This document shows, in pieces, positions 7,106-16,375 of a DNA stretch of 64,000 bases. This stretch comes from Aromatoleum toluvorans (lineage in GTDB: Bacteria > Pseudomonadota > Gammaproteobacteria > Burkholderiales > Rhodocyclaceae), in contig NZ_WTVN01000001.1 of NCBI RefSeq assembly GCF_012910905.1, positions 248,001 to 312,000 on the forward strand. Reading direction: 5' to 3'. Positions within the stretch are counted from its first letter, which is position 1. Each line of letters begins with the position of its first letter. The notes below the pieces were generated by a model. The model was not told the DNA's origin, did no database searches, and saw only the letters and a list, made by a program, of their open reading frames with translations. Made by a program: the position numbers and the translations under genes.

Positions 7106-9979
7106 ATGGATCACATCATGTTGGGCTTGATTCGCATGCTCACGTTTCCCCCACCGGAGGAACAGTCAGCCAGCAAGCGGGACCTCCCGGAGGGCTCGTC
7201 CGGTGCCGACCCCGGGCTGCGCCGACGGCCCTTCCGCGTCCAAGATCGGCGCCGGCAGGCCGCCCGCCCACCGAGTTTCACCGACCAGTTGCCGTGGATG
7301 GACTTCGAGCCGGCAACGCAAACCTTTGTCCTGGAGGACGGAGTCTCGCGCGCACTCCTGTTCGAGCTCGACCCGCTGCCGAGCGAGGCCCGCGCCGACC
7401 ATTACCTGCAGGCGCGCTGTGCGGAAATCCAGTCCGCGCTTCAGGCCCTGCCCGAGTACGACGAGGCGCCGTGGGTGGTGCAGTTCTTCTGCAACGACGA
7501 CACCGATCTCTCATGGGAAATCGAACGCATGCGCGACTACATTCTCGCAGTGCATGCGAAAGCACCGGACCGCGGTCGGCAGATCCTCGAGAGCGACTTC
7601 ACGCGGCACTTCCTCGCCGAGATGGCTGAGCACCTGGCGACGGTTTCCAGACCAGAGGGCGCGTTTACGGATGAAGGGGTATCGGGAAATCGCTGGAGGG
7701 GCCAACTGCGCCGCGTCCGTTGCGCCATCTATCGGCGCCTCCCGCCCGGATTCGACTTCTCCCGGGAGATGCTCGATCCCGTCGAGACGCTGCAGCAAAC
7801 CGCCAGCGGGCTGATCTCCGGGCTGGCGCAGGCAGGGGTCAAAGGACGGCCAATGAACGCGGATGACTTCTACGCGTGGCTCCTGCCCTTCTTCAATCCA
7901 AAACCCGACCTCGCCGATACGGTCGGGGATCTGCTGCGCCTGTGCGCCTATCCGGGCGATGACAAGGCGGCCCACGGCATCGACTTGGGCGAGCTACTGT
8001 TGTTGTCGCCCCCGCGCTCCGATTCAAAGGCCGGCCTGTGGTTCTTCAACGACCGCCCGGTGCGCGCGTTGGCGCTGCAGTCGTTGCGCCAGCTTCCCGA
8101 GATCGGCCACTTCACGGCCGAGCGCCACCATGCCGACAAGCAGTTCGCCCGCTTCGACCGCCTTCCTGATGGAACGATGCTCTCGGCGACGGTGGTGATC
8201 ACCCCGCAGGACACGATGCGTCGCCGCGTCGAGGCGATCAAGAGCGCCTCCCGCGCCAACACCATTGATGCGATCCACACCTTCGAGGAAGCGACCCAAG
8301 TCCTGGACAACCTGCGCACCGACAAGCTTTACCCGTTCTATCTGACACTTTTCGTGCGGGGCGAGGACACGAATCAATTGGGGCGCTCGGTCGCCGAGAT
8401 CACTGCGGCGATGCATTCGTCCGGACTCAAGTTCATTCAGCCGATCGACGAACTTCAGGGCTGCGACGTCTTCCTGCGCGGGCTTCCGATGTGCTTTGAC
8501 CCCCACTTCGACGCGACGCACCTGCGACGTACCCGACTCACCTTCGCCTCCCAGATTGCTGCGCTCCTACCGCTTTATGGGCGGGCACGCGGATCCGGGA
8601 ATCCGGGATTCTGGCTGTGGAACCGCGGTGGCGAGCCGCTTCTTCTCGACCCCCTAAATCCGGCCGACCGAAACAAGAACGCCCATCTCTTGATCCTGGG
8701 CCCCACCGGCGCGGGGAAGTCGGCGAAGCTCAACTATCTCGCCATGCTCATGATGGCCATCTATCGGCCCCGATTGGTCATCGTCGAAGTCGGGAAGTCC
8801 TTCAGTTTGCTGGGCGAGCATATGCGCGCCCACGGGCTGAGCGTGCATCAGGTGGATCTAACGCCCGACGCCGACGTCAGCTTGCCGCCGTTTGCGATGG
8901 CGGCCCGCCTCGTCAGTCACGGGGAGCAAGCCATGGCGCAGGCCCTGCAGTCGCCAGATCTCGATCCGGAACTCGGCGCGGCGCCCGACGAGACCGAAAA
9001 CGTGCGGGACGACGAGGACGAGGACGGGGCCGACCCGAACAAGCGGGACATCCTCGGCGAAATGATCATCGCCGCGACCCTCATGATCACCGGAGGCGAG
9101 GAAGTCGAAATACACAAAATGAGTCGGGCGGACCGCTATCTGATTGCCCGCGCAATCCTTGCCGCAGCCCAATGTGCTCGCGACCAGCTGCAACACCATG
9201 CTCGGGCCGAAGACGTCGCCCGCGCCCTCATGGACATGCGCAATGACGAAAGTCTGGGGGGCGCCCGCCGTGATCGTGCTGAGGAAATGGGCCAGGCGAT
9301 GATGGTCTTCTGCGACGGACTGCGCGGGAAGCTCTTCAATCGCTACGGCACCACATGGCCCGATGCCGATGTCACGATCGTCGAGATGGGAACCCTGGCG
9401 CAGGAGGGGTACGAGGATGCGTTGGCCGTCGCCTACACCTCGCTCGTCAATCACGTTCAGGCGCTGGCCGAGGCGACCCAGAACGATCATCGCCCGATCA
9501 TCTTCCTCACCGACGAAGGACACATCGTCACCACGAACCCGCTGCTCAACCTCTACGTCGTCAAGATCACCAAGATGTGGCGCAAGCTCGGCGCCTGGTT
9601 CTGGCTCGCGACCCAGAACATGAAGGACTTCCCCGATACCGCCTCGCGCATGCTCAACATGTGCGAGCACTGGATCCTGCTGACCATGGATCGCGACGAG
9701 ATCGAGCAGGTCGCGCGCTTCCGGACGCTGACGCCGGAACAGCGCGGGCTGATGGAATCGGCGCGCAAGGAACCGCCGAAATACACCGAGGGGGTATTCC
9801 TCGGCACGAAGCTGCAGGCGCTCTTCCGCAATGTCCCACCGCCGCTGGCGATCGCCCTCGCGATGACCGAGAAGCACGAGAAAGCGTGGCGCCAGGACCT
9901 GATGTCGCAAACCGGCGGCACGGAACTCGACGCGGCCTATGCGATTGCCCGGGAGCTCGCCCGGCGGAGGACCGCCTGA
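7106..9979 (+). CDS. Conjugative transfer ATPase, TraC/VirB4 type (TIGR03744 family)
   Basis: A 957-residue cytoplasmic ATPase that powers pilus assembly and transfer. Walker A is GPTGAGKS near residues 532-539, and the Walker B region is IIFLTDEGH near 797-805, followed by the LATQN motif of VirB4/TraC proteins. An acidic insertion of Glu/Asp runs (about 629-645) lies between the two ATP-binding motifs. The N-terminal half is the variable domain that docks to membrane partners. The stop overlaps the next start by one base (TGATG). This is the key marker for assigning the island to the MPF_G group. Confidence 0.92.
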   Translation: MDHIMLGLIRMLTFPPPEEQSASKRDLPEGSSGADPGLRRRPFRVQDRRRQAARPPSFTDQLPWMDFEPATQTFVLEDGVSRALLFELDPLPSEARADHYLQARCAEIQSALQALPEYDEAPWVVQFFCNDDTDLSWEIERMRDYILAVHAKAPDRGRQILESDFTRHFLAEMAEHLATVSRPEGAFTDEGVSGNRWRGQLRRVRCAIYRRLPPGFDFSREMLDPVETLQQTASGLISGLAQAGVKGRPMNADDFYAWLLPFFNPKPDLADTVGDLLRLCAYPGDDKAAHGIDLGELLLLSPPRSDSKAGLWFFNDRPVRALALQSLRQLPEIGHFTAERHHADKQFARFDRLPDGTMLSATVVITPQDTMRRRVEAIKSASRANTIDAIHTFEEATQVLDNLRTDKLYPFYLTLFVRGEDTNQLGRSVAEITAAMHSSGLKFIQPIDELQGCDVFLRGLPMCFDPHFDATHLRRTRLTFASQIAALLPLYGRARGSGNPGFWLWNRGGEPLLLDPLNPADRNKNAHLLILGPTGAGKSAKLNYLAMLMMAIYRPRLVIVEVGKSFSLLGEHMRAHGLSVHQVDLTPDADVSLPPFAMAARLVSHGEQAMAQALQSPDLDPELGAAPDETENVRDDEDEDGADPNKRDILGEMIIAATLMITGGEEVEIHKMSRADRYLIARAILAAAQCARDQLQHHARAEDVARALMDMRNDESLGGARRDRAEEMGQAMMVFCDGLRGKLFNRYGTTWPDADVTIVEMGTLAQEGYEDALAVAYTSLVNHVQALAEATQNDHRPIIFLTDEGHIVTTNPLLNLYVVKITKMWRKLGAWFWLATQNMKDFPDTASRMLNMCEHWILLTMDRDEIEQVARFRTLTPEQRGLMESARKEPPKYTEGVFLGTKLQALFRNVPPPLAIALAMTEKHEKAWRQDLMSQTGGTELDAAYAIARELARRRTA

Positions 9980-10509
9980 TGGATTTGCGGAGCCTCGATG
10001 CCGGCGAGCTGACGCTCGCGGCGCAACTCGACCGCCTCGTCGCAGAGAGCCTGGACGCACGGCGCCACCGGCTCGTCTTCGTCGAGAAGGTCCCGGACGC
10101 GGCCTTCTCGCTGTGGGCACGGGCCAAGGCGACCCGTGAGCCCGACGATGTCGCCTATCTCGACCTCCAGGGCGACGGACAGAGCCTTGTGACCGGGTGC
10201 ATCGTCGGCCTCGATGTATCGGGCGACGACCTCGATGAGGCGCTCAACGTTGTCCTGAACGGGAGATCCGTGGTCCTCGTGAGTGGCCTCGACCGCTCCC
10301 GCGCGCGTCTCGGCGAGCGGCTTTTCCGCTGGCTCGACTGGAGCGCAACGCACCTGCCACTGACCGTCGCCACTACCCGCGAGGCGGCCGCATACGTCGT
10401 GCGCCTGCGTCACCACAACGTCGCCGTCGTTCAGATCCTCGACAGCCGCCTCTCCGCGGACGCCGCCGCCCTCGCCGGCCGCGCCATCCAATCGCGCCAG
10501 GACCCGTGA
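9979..10509 (+). CDS. Conserved ICE protein of unknown function
   Basis: A 176-residue soluble protein without signal peptide or membrane span. Its frame is open far upstream inside the ATPase gene, but the ATG at 9979 overlaps the ATPase stop (TGATG) and gives a plausible start. The sequence alternates hydrophobic strands (VAYLDLQG, SVVLVSGLD, LTVATT, VAVVQILD) with helices, which suggests an alpha/beta fold of P-loop or receiver type, but there is no Walker A motif. Its position between the ATPase and TIGR03755 genes suggests a cytoplasmic accessory to the ATPase. Confidence 0.7.
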   Translation: MDLRSLDAGELTLAAQLDRLVAESLDARRHRLVFVEKVPDAAFSLWARAKATREPDDVAYLDLQGDGQSLVTGCIVGLDVSGDDLDEALNVVLNGRSVVLVSGLDRSRARLGERLFRWLDWSATHLPLTVATTREAAAYVVRLRHHNVAVVQILDSRLSADAAALAGRAIQSRQDP

Positions 10510-10511
10510 CC

Positions 10512-11828
10512 ATGCGCAAGGCTTGTCTGACCCTGATCTTCGTCGTCGCCGGCGTCGCGCCCGTGTCCCACGCCGGCGACATTCCCAGCTCGAGGTCGAA
10601 CCTTTACTACCGCTTGGGCGGGGGCGATCCGGTCTCGCGCGCGCCGAACCCGGGCGGAGTGCCATACAAGCTGGGGCTGTCCGGCGTCGCCAAGCTGAAT
10701 TACTCCTGCGGCGCCTACGATTTCGAACTGTCGTTCCAGAAGCTCATGAACCAGTTCGCGCAGCTCGGCACCCAGATGACCCAGGCCGTTCAGGCCGGCA
10801 TCGCTGCGCTGCCGATGTACCTCTTCCAGCGCGCCTCCCCTGGCTTGTATGAGTTGTTCCAGACCTACGCGAAGAAGGCCGAGGTCGCGATCCAGATCGC
10901 CACCAAGAGCTGCGAAGAGATGGAGGCGCAGATCAAGCAAGGCGAGGACCCCTACGAGGATTTCATTCGCATGGCACGCGGCGAGGCGTGGAAGCAGGAG
11001 GCGATCACGAACCAAGATGTGGTACTTGCGAAGGAGAACGTCGGCGTCAAGAACGGGAACGATGGGGTTACTTGGGTCGGAGGCGAGAAGGCGGGAGGGA
11101 CGGGACAGAAGGCAATCAAGATCATCTTCGACACCGTCTACGCCGGTTTCAATGTCACCATGGGCCAACCGCCCGCCGTCACGGCCACCGCATACGCGCC
11201 AGTCAAGCTCACGGAGACTTTCCCGACGCCCGACAAGGCCGCCGTCTACGCGACGGACGTCCTCGGCGATCTGGAGATATACACGTGTCGTGGCGGTGGT
11301 TGCCCTACACCCCAATCTACGATGGGCCTTGGTCTCGTGCAGAAGTTCGAGCTCGAGATCCCCACGACGAAGACCCAGGTCGCGACCTTGTTCGAGACCA
11401 CCGTGCCGAAAGGCAGTGATCTCAAGATCGCGTCGGCCCCCGGGGTGCTGGTCACGCGCGAACTCGTCGACGCGATCCGCGAACTGCCGCCAGTCGAGCG
11501 GCGCATCGCGCAGGACCGGCTCGTGCAGGACGTCGCGCTGGCACGCACGGTCGACAAGGCCCTCATCGTCCGCAATCTCCTGCTCACGGGGCGGATGATT
11601 CCCGAGGTCTACAAGACCGCCAACACCCAGATCGAATCCAAGCTCGCCGAGCTGAACCGGCATATCGACGACGTACTGTACGAGTCGAATGTTCGGAAAC
11701 GCGTCATCTCCGAAACCGCCGCCACCCTCATCGACAGCTACCAGGCCACGCGCGCCGCGTCCGCCGCGAACTCGGTTCAACCGCCCGTCGATCGCAAGCC
11801 CGTGATCGACGGCAGGGTGAAGAAATGA
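10512..11828 (+). CDS. ICE protein, TIGR03755 family
   Basis: A 438-residue exported protein with a signal peptide about residues 1-22 (cleavage after SHAG) and the conserved YYRLGGGDP start of the mature part. The helical middle contains NYSCGAYD and KSCEEME cysteine motifs. It resembles TraH-type pilus assembly factors in size and location. I take the ATG at 10512; an in-frame GTG at 10506 would overlap the previous stop. The stop overlaps the next ATG by four bases. Confidence 0.85.
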   Translation: MRKACLTLIFVVAGVAPVSHAGDIPSSRSNLYYRLGGGDPVSRAPNPGGVPYKLGLSGVAKLNYSCGAYDFELSFQKLMNQFAQLGTQMTQAVQAGIAALPMYLFQRASPGLYELFQTYAKKAEVAIQIATKSCEEMEAQIKQGEDPYEDFIRMARGEAWKQEAITNQDVVLAKENVGVKNGNDGVTWVGGEKAGGTGQKAIKIIFDTVYAGFNVTMGQPPAVTATAYAPVKLTETFPTPDKAAVYATDVLGDLEIYTCRGGGCPTPQSTMGLGLVQKFELEIPTTKTQVATLFETTVPKGSDLKIASAPGVLVTRELVDAIRELPPVERRIAQDRLVQDVALARTVDKALIVRNLLLTGRMIPEVYKTANTQIESKLAELNRHIDDVLYESNVRKRVISETAATLIDSYQATRAASAANSVQPPVDRKPVIDGRVKK

Positions 11829-12175
11829 GCGTCCGTGAACTGCGTCCGCCGCGGCTCGCGCGCCGTCTCGCGCGCCCGGTCGCGGTCGGCGTCGCCTTGG
11901 TCGCCTTTGTGGTCCTGGCGCTCTTCGCGTTCGGCACATACGACGAGTGGGCCACGGTGCATCGCGGTGTCCGGCACCTGAAGCCGTATCTCGTCGCGCT
12001 CCAGTGCCTCGCCATCGCCGCCCTGTGGTTCGCGTGGCCATGGGTCGTCGGGCGGTTGACGCGTTGGCCGGACGACGCCCGTGCGGCCCTGCTCGCTGCA
12101 CGCCACCGGATCTGCGCGGGGCTCATCGTCATCGAGCTCGTCGTCGTCCTGGGCGTCCCGTTCAGCCTCTTCTAG
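11825..12175 (+). CDS. Small ICE membrane protein, unknown
   Basis: A 116-residue protein with a basic N-terminus (PPRLARRLARPV) and three hydrophobic spans at about residues 19-38, 56-76 and 97-115. It is coupled to the TIGR03755 gene by an ATGA overlap and precedes the TraG-N gene by 13 bases. A small membrane protein here is usual in this island type, so it is probably a mating-pair or entry component; no family name can be given from the sequence alone. Confidence 0.72.
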   Translation: MSVRELRPPRLARRLARPVAVGVALVAFVVLALFAFGTYDEWATVHRGVRHLKPYLVALQCLAIAALWFAWPWVVGRLTRWPDDARAALLAARHRICAGLIVIELVVVLGVPFSLF

Positions 12176-12188
12176 AAGGTGCACGGCC

Positions 12189-13766
12189 ATGAGCGTGGAT
12201 AGCTACCTCGAACTCTTCACCACAATGTACGGATGGGCGTTCGCCGGCGTGATCCGCGACGTGCTCGTCGACACCGGCCTCATCTTCCTGCCCTTCCTCT
12301 TCATCCTGATCGGTACCTGGCTGCATGCGCATCAGATGAACGGCGCCGAGGGCGCAGACGCGGCCTGGATGGTGCGCACGATGGAGGCCGAGTTCTGGAC
12401 CGCAGTGTTCGTGCTGGCCTTCTGCTTTACCCCGGTCGGCACCAGCCTGCAGAACGTGAATCTCCACCACACGCCTCCGGCGACGACCCTCAACGCCGCG
12501 CCGGTGACGGCCACCGGCGCGAGTTCCGACAGCACCTTCGATGATGCCTTCAACGGCGTGCCGCAGCAGCTCGCCCTGCCGCCATGGTGGTTCACCGTCA
12601 TGAGTCTGTCGGCGGGCTTCAACGATGCGGTGAAAGGTGGCATCTCGGGCGGCCTGAGTGGTTTCCGGCAAGTTGAGGAGCTCGCGCGAACCGCGGCCGT
12701 CGAAGACCCGACCATGCGCGCCGAAGTGCAGCGCTTCTACAACGAATGCTACCTGCCGGCGCGCTCCCGGTATCTCACGGATGAGGCGTCGCCGGAGGCG
12801 GCCGCCGCCCTCGCCAGCTACGGGGAGGCCGACCCTGACTGGATCGGCAGCCACGCGTTTCAGGCCGACCCGAACCTCTACGCTGCTCTGTACGCGAGAG
12901 CGGGGGTGCCGGGGTTCGCGCTCGACGTTGGCGACGCGGATGCCGACATGGACGCGAACACGGTGATGCCCGAGCATGGGAGGCCGACCTGCCTCGAATG
13001 GTGGTCCGACGCATCCAGCGGCTTGCGTACGCGCCTCGCCAACAAGATCGGCATCGTCGGCACCCCGTCCGAGACTCTGCCGCAGCGAATCGCGGTGCTC
13101 TTCAGCGCCGTCGCGGCCGACCAGCGCGAGGACGGCCTCGCGCGACTCGCGATGGGACGCTCGAATCCCAGCATGGCGCCGGAGACACTACTCCCCGAAG
13201 ACAATCGCGCCTGGTTCCAGGCCCTCAGCGGCGCCGCAGCCGATGTCGCCGGGATGGCCGGGATGGTGAACAAGGCGATCGACACCCAAGCCGCACGGTT
13301 TCCGATCATCCAGTTCGCGCTCTTCGCCCAGCCCCTGATTCTGATGGGGATCTACATGTTCCTGCCGCTGATCCTCGTCTTCGGGCGCTACAGCCTGAAC
13401 GTGATGTTCCTCGGCGCGCTGGCGATCTTCACGGTCAAGTCGTGGGCCTTGATGTGGTACATCGCGCTGTGGCTCGACGAGCACCTGTGGGTGGCGATGT
13501 ATCCCGGCGCGGAATCGATGCTCTTCAACGTCCTGCACCTGGAGTTCGACACCGCCCTCAAGCGGTCGACGCTCAACACCCTGCTCATCGGGCTGTATCT
13601 CGGCCTGCCCCTGATATGGAGCGGGATGATGGGGTGGGCAGGCTTGCACGTGGTTCAGACCATTGACGCCATGCAGCGGAGCGCCATCGGCCAAGGAATG
13701 ACCGCGGGGCAAACGGGCGTAGGCATGGTCGCCGGCCGCATTGGACGCGCGGTACGGCGGAGGTGA
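12189..13766 (+). CDS. traG: TraG N-terminal domain protein
   Basis: A 525-residue inner-membrane protein with hydrophobic segments near residues 17-45 and 68-88, a large periplasmic region, and a cluster of C-terminal spans (about 375-395, 400-430, 455-500). This matches the TraG-N family that acts in mating-pair stabilisation and pilus assembly. The frame is open upstream in the preceding gene; the ATG at 12189 follows AAGGTG and gives the expected start. The next gene on the + strand is 335 bases away, and a short opposite-strand gene lies between. Confidence 0.85.
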   Translation: MSVDSYLELFTTMYGWAFAGVIRDVLVDTGLIFLPFLFILIGTWLHAHQMNGAEGADAAWMVRTMEAEFWTAVFVLAFCFTPVGTSLQNVNLHHTPPATTLNAAPVTATGASSDSTFDDAFNGVPQQLALPPWWFTVMSLSAGFNDAVKGGISGGLSGFRQVEELARTAAVEDPTMRAEVQRFYNECYLPARSRYLTDEASPEAAAALASYGEADPDWIGSHAFQADPNLYAALYARAGVPGFALDVGDADADMDANTVMPEHGRPTCLEWWSDASSGLRTRLANKIGIVGTPSETLPQRIAVLFSAVAADQREDGLARLAMGRSNPSMAPETLLPEDNRAWFQALSGAAADVAGMAGMVNKAIDTQAARFPIIQFALFAQPLILMGIYMFLPLILVFGRYSLNVMFLGALAIFTVKSWALMWYIALWLDEHLWVAMYPGAESMLFNVLHLEFDTALKRSTLNTLLIGLYLGLPLIWSGMMGWAGLHVVQTIDAMQRSAIGQGMTAGQTGVGMVAGRIGRAVRRR

Positions 13767-13783
13767 GCAAGATGGAACCCGCC

Positions 13784-14074
13784 CTAGTAATGGATGATCG
13801 GTGCCCCGGAATAGACGCCTACTGGCTCGCCATTCCTACCCGCGCCAATCGGTTCGCGACCATACGCGGTAAAGGCGTCGCCCATCGTCTCCTCACCGGC
13901 AAACGCACCGCGAGTGGCACTCGAAGTGTCCGCAAATATGGGGTCGCGGTCGTCGTCCGAATCTCGACGTTCCGAACCTCCCGCCACAACAATTCCGATG
14001 ATTTCCAGCACCGCGCCCAGCAAGGCGAGCATCCACCCGGAATCCGTGCCGCTCGCGCGTGCATCTCTGTCCAT
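13784..14074 (-). CDS. Small membrane-anchored protein on the opposite strand, unknown
   Basis: A 96-residue product. The minus-strand ATG at 14074 is preceded by a very strong ribosome site (AGGGAGGGA, five bases away). The protein has one hydrophobic span (about residues 14-33, WMLALLGAVLEIIGIVVAG) followed by an acidic, hydrophilic tail ending APIIHY. It is the only minus-strand gene in this part of the ICE. Similar islands carry an opposite-strand gene after traG, but this product does not look like the usual DUF3742 protein. The coding call rests on the ribosome site and protein layout. Confidence 0.65.
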   Translation of the reverse strand: MDRDARASGTDSGWMLALLGAVLEIIGIVVAGGSERRDSDDDRDPIFADTSSATRGAFAGEETMGDAFTAYGREPIGAGRNGEPVGVYSGAPIIHY

Positions 14075-14101
14075 AGTCCCTCCCTTACGAAGAATGATCC
14101 T

Positions 14102-14926
14102 ATGCCAACGGCCCATCGTGAAACATACGCCGCGGTGCGTGGAACGTCGACCCCACGGATGTTCCATGTTGTAAGCGTCGCCTTCCTCTCTCTCGGCCTT
14201 TCGGCAGCGCCCGGTTTCGGCGCCGGGCCAGAGGGCGCAGCGCAGGACATCAAGGCCGCGATCGCCCGCCACACGAACGGCGAGGTGACGCCGGATTCCG
14301 TGGCTGCGACGCCCGTGCCGGGCATCTTTGAAGTGACGAACGGCATGGACGTCTTCTACGCCGACGCTTCGGGGCGCTATGCCTTCATCGATGGCCGCCT
14401 GATCGACACGCTCGAGAAGCGGGATTTGACGCAAGCGAAGCTCGCCGCGCTTGCTGCGATTCCGTTCGACGAATTGCCGCTCGATCTGGCGCTCAAGACC
14501 GTACGCGGCGACGGCTCGCGCAAGTTCGCCGTGTTCGAGGACCCGGCCTGCCCGGTGTGCCGCTCGATGCAGCCTGTACTCGCTCGCCTCGATAACGTGA
14601 CAATCTATGCCTTCACCTATCCGGTGATTTCGCCCGATTCGATCCCCGCCGCGGTCGCGATCTGGTGCAGCGCACAGGGTGCGCGCGAGTCGCGCTGGCA
14701 AGCCTACATGGACGGCGCGCCCATGCCGAAACAAATCGAGCCGCACTGCGAAGAGGCGATGCAGGTCGTCAAGCGCATCGTCGATTTCGGCCGCGCGCGC
14801 GGGATCCGCAACACGCCGACAATGGTGCTCGGCGATGGGCGCCGCGTGCTTGGCGCGATGCCCGCCGAGGAACTCGAAGAGGCCCTGGCGCGCGCCGGCG
14901 CGCGCACGGCTACCGGCAAGCCATGA
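14102..14926 (+). CDS. DsbC-family thiol:disulfide isomerase
   Basis: A 274-residue periplasmic protein with a hydrophobic signal segment (about residues 20-40), a DsbC-type N-terminal dimerisation domain (about 50-125), and a thioredoxin-fold domain with the active site CPVC (about 150-153) and a cis-proline in NTPTMV. CPVC replaces the CGYC of E. coli DsbC. The start is uncertain: an ATG at 14159 would leave a shorter signal peptide. The gene is coupled by ATGA to the TIGR03757 gene. Its probable clients are the cysteine-rich transfer proteins next door. Confidence 0.85.
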   Translation: MPTAHRETYAAVRGTSTPRMFHVVSVAFLSLGLSAAPGFGAGPEGAAQDIKAAIARHTNGEVTPDSVAATPVPGIFEVTNGMDVFYADASGRYAFIDGRLIDTLEKRDLTQAKLAALAAIPFDELPLDLALKTVRGDGSRKFAVFEDPACPVCRSMQPVLARLDNVTIYAFTYPVISPDSIPAAVAIWCSAQGARESRWQAYMDGAPMPKQIEPHCEEAMQVVKRIVDFGRARGIRNTPTMVLGDGRRVLGAMPAEELEEALARAGARTATGKP

Positions 14927-15345
14927 AGCGCGCGGACATCACCGCCACTCGCGTGTTCCTCCTCCTGGCCGCGCTCGCCGCGGGGCGCGGCCACGCCCAG
15001 GAGCACGTCGAGGTTTTTCAGCTATCCACGCAGCAGGTTCGCGGAGCCGACGGCGCAGCCGTTCATTACGTGGATGGCATCGAACGCGTGACGAAGGCGC
15101 TGTCGGTCGGGCTACCGCCCTCGACCCAGCAAGCGGCCACGCTTGCCAAAGAACGCTTCGCGGCGCTGTCCGGTGCAGACCGGAAAGGCATCGAAGCCGG
15201 CGCGCGGGCGCTGGATCTTGCCGCGCGTTACCGATTGACGAAGGTGCCGGCGATCGTCTTCGATCAACGCGCGGTAGTCTATGGCGTGCCCGACGTGGAT
15301 GCAGCACGAACGATTTATCGCGCCTGGCGTGCGCGCGGTCATTGA
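14923..15345 (+). CDS. ICE protein, TIGR03757 family (thioredoxin-fold, TrbC-like)
   Basis: A 140-residue exported protein with a signal peptide about residues 1-23 (cleavage after GHA). The mature part has the layout of the conjugation TrbC/TraW group: YRLTKVPAIVFDQRAVVYG resembles the cis-Pro half of a thioredoxin fold, but without a CxxC pair. The ATG overlaps the dsbC stop by four bases. It pairs with the downstream TraU-like TIGR03756 protein, as TrbC pairs with TraU in F-type systems. Confidence 0.85.
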   Translation: MKRADITATRVFLLLAALAAGRGHAQEHVEVFQLSTQQVRGADGAAVHYVDGIERVTKALSVGLPPSTQQAATLAKERFAALSGADRKGIEAGARALDLAARYRLTKVPAIVFDQRAVVYGVPDVDAARTIYRAWRARGH

Positions 15346-15363
15346 TTGGCAAGGCGCGTCGAG

Positions 15364-16371
15364 ATGGTTTCCCATCGGCAGACTCCAACCCGTACCTTCC
15401 GAGCCTTCTTGGGCACTGCGGCGCTTGCTCACGCGCCGCTCTCCGCCGCAATGGAGTTTACGACCACTGCGGCGCTATTCGCGCAGGCGATCGCCAGTTA
15501 CCCCTCGTGCGCGTTCTTGCACATCTCCGGCATCTGTTTCTGGCTCTTCTGCACGCCGTTCGGATGCGACATCAAGGCTTCGACCCGGTTCAGCCACTTC
15601 GCCCCCGATCTCGTGGTGAGTACCTACCACGATGTCGCGACCCATCCTTGGCCCGAGATCGGCATACCGCTTGCCGCGGCGACGACGAGCACCATCGGTG
15701 CGCTGCTCGGGAAGCCCCTGTCGGATAGCGCCGGGACTCGGTCGCGCGGAGACCGCACCGACAAGGCCCGGCGCTTTCGCGATGCCGATGCCATCGGCCA
15801 CCCGGCGACAAGCCTCGGCCCCTGCCCGACGGCAGTCAGCCCCTTCGTGCCCTACTTCATGTCCACGCTGGACGCGCTGGTGTGGCGCTCCTATCTCCCG
15901 GCGGAGTTGCTGTTCCCGGCCTCCTGGATCCCCGGCATGCGCGAGGTTGGCATGTGGCCGGCCAACACCTGGGGCAACGTGTATCCGCGGACCGGCGAAG
16001 TGGTGCAGCAGCACGAGGTGAAGGGTGCGGCGGTCCTGTCACAGCGCATCGCCGATTTCATCACTCGACCCGGACAGCCCCACATCTACACGTACGTGTC
16101 GTCCGCCGCGCTGGCAGTTCGTGGCAGCCAGCTCGTGTGGGATCCGCCGCCTGCAATGGAGATGAACCCGATGGGTGGCTTGTGGCAGATGAATGTCGCG
16201 GTGCCCACCAGTTGCCACGTGTTTGGCCTGAACGACACCGCAAGCCCGGTCTCATACGGCGAAGCGATGACGACGAACTCGGGGAGCTACGCCTATACGC
16301 TGTGGCGGCCCTATGCCTGCTGTCGAGTCAGGGGTGTCTTCATCGGCCACATCCAGTTCGGACTCTGGTGA
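15364..16371 (+). CDS. ICE protein, TIGR03756 family (TraU-like)
   Basis: A 335-residue exported protein. The mature N-terminus is rich in cysteines (YPSCAFLHISGICFWLFC and FGCD), as in TraU of F-type systems, which needs disulfide isomerisation; this fits the DsbC-like gene two positions upstream. I chose ATG 15364; a TTG directly after the previous stop (15346) is possible and adds six residues. TGGTGATGACATG separates it by four bases from the next gene. Confidence 0.85.
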   Translation: MVSHRQTPTRTFRAFLGTAALAHAPLSAAMEFTTTAALFAQAIASYPSCAFLHISGICFWLFCTPFGCDIKASTRFSHFAPDLVVSTYHDVATHPWPEIGIPLAAATTSTIGALLGKPLSDSAGTRSRGDRTDKARRFRDADAIGHPATSLGPCPTAVSPFVPYFMSTLDALVWRSYLPAELLFPASWIPGMREVGMWPANTWGNVYPRTGEVVQQHEVKGAAVLSQRIADFITRPGQPHIYTYVSSAALAVRGSQLVWDPPPAMEMNPMGGLWQMNVAVPTSCHVFGLNDTASPVSYGEAMTTNSGSYAYTLWRPYACCRVRGVFIGHIQFGLW

Positions 16372-16375
16372 TGAC

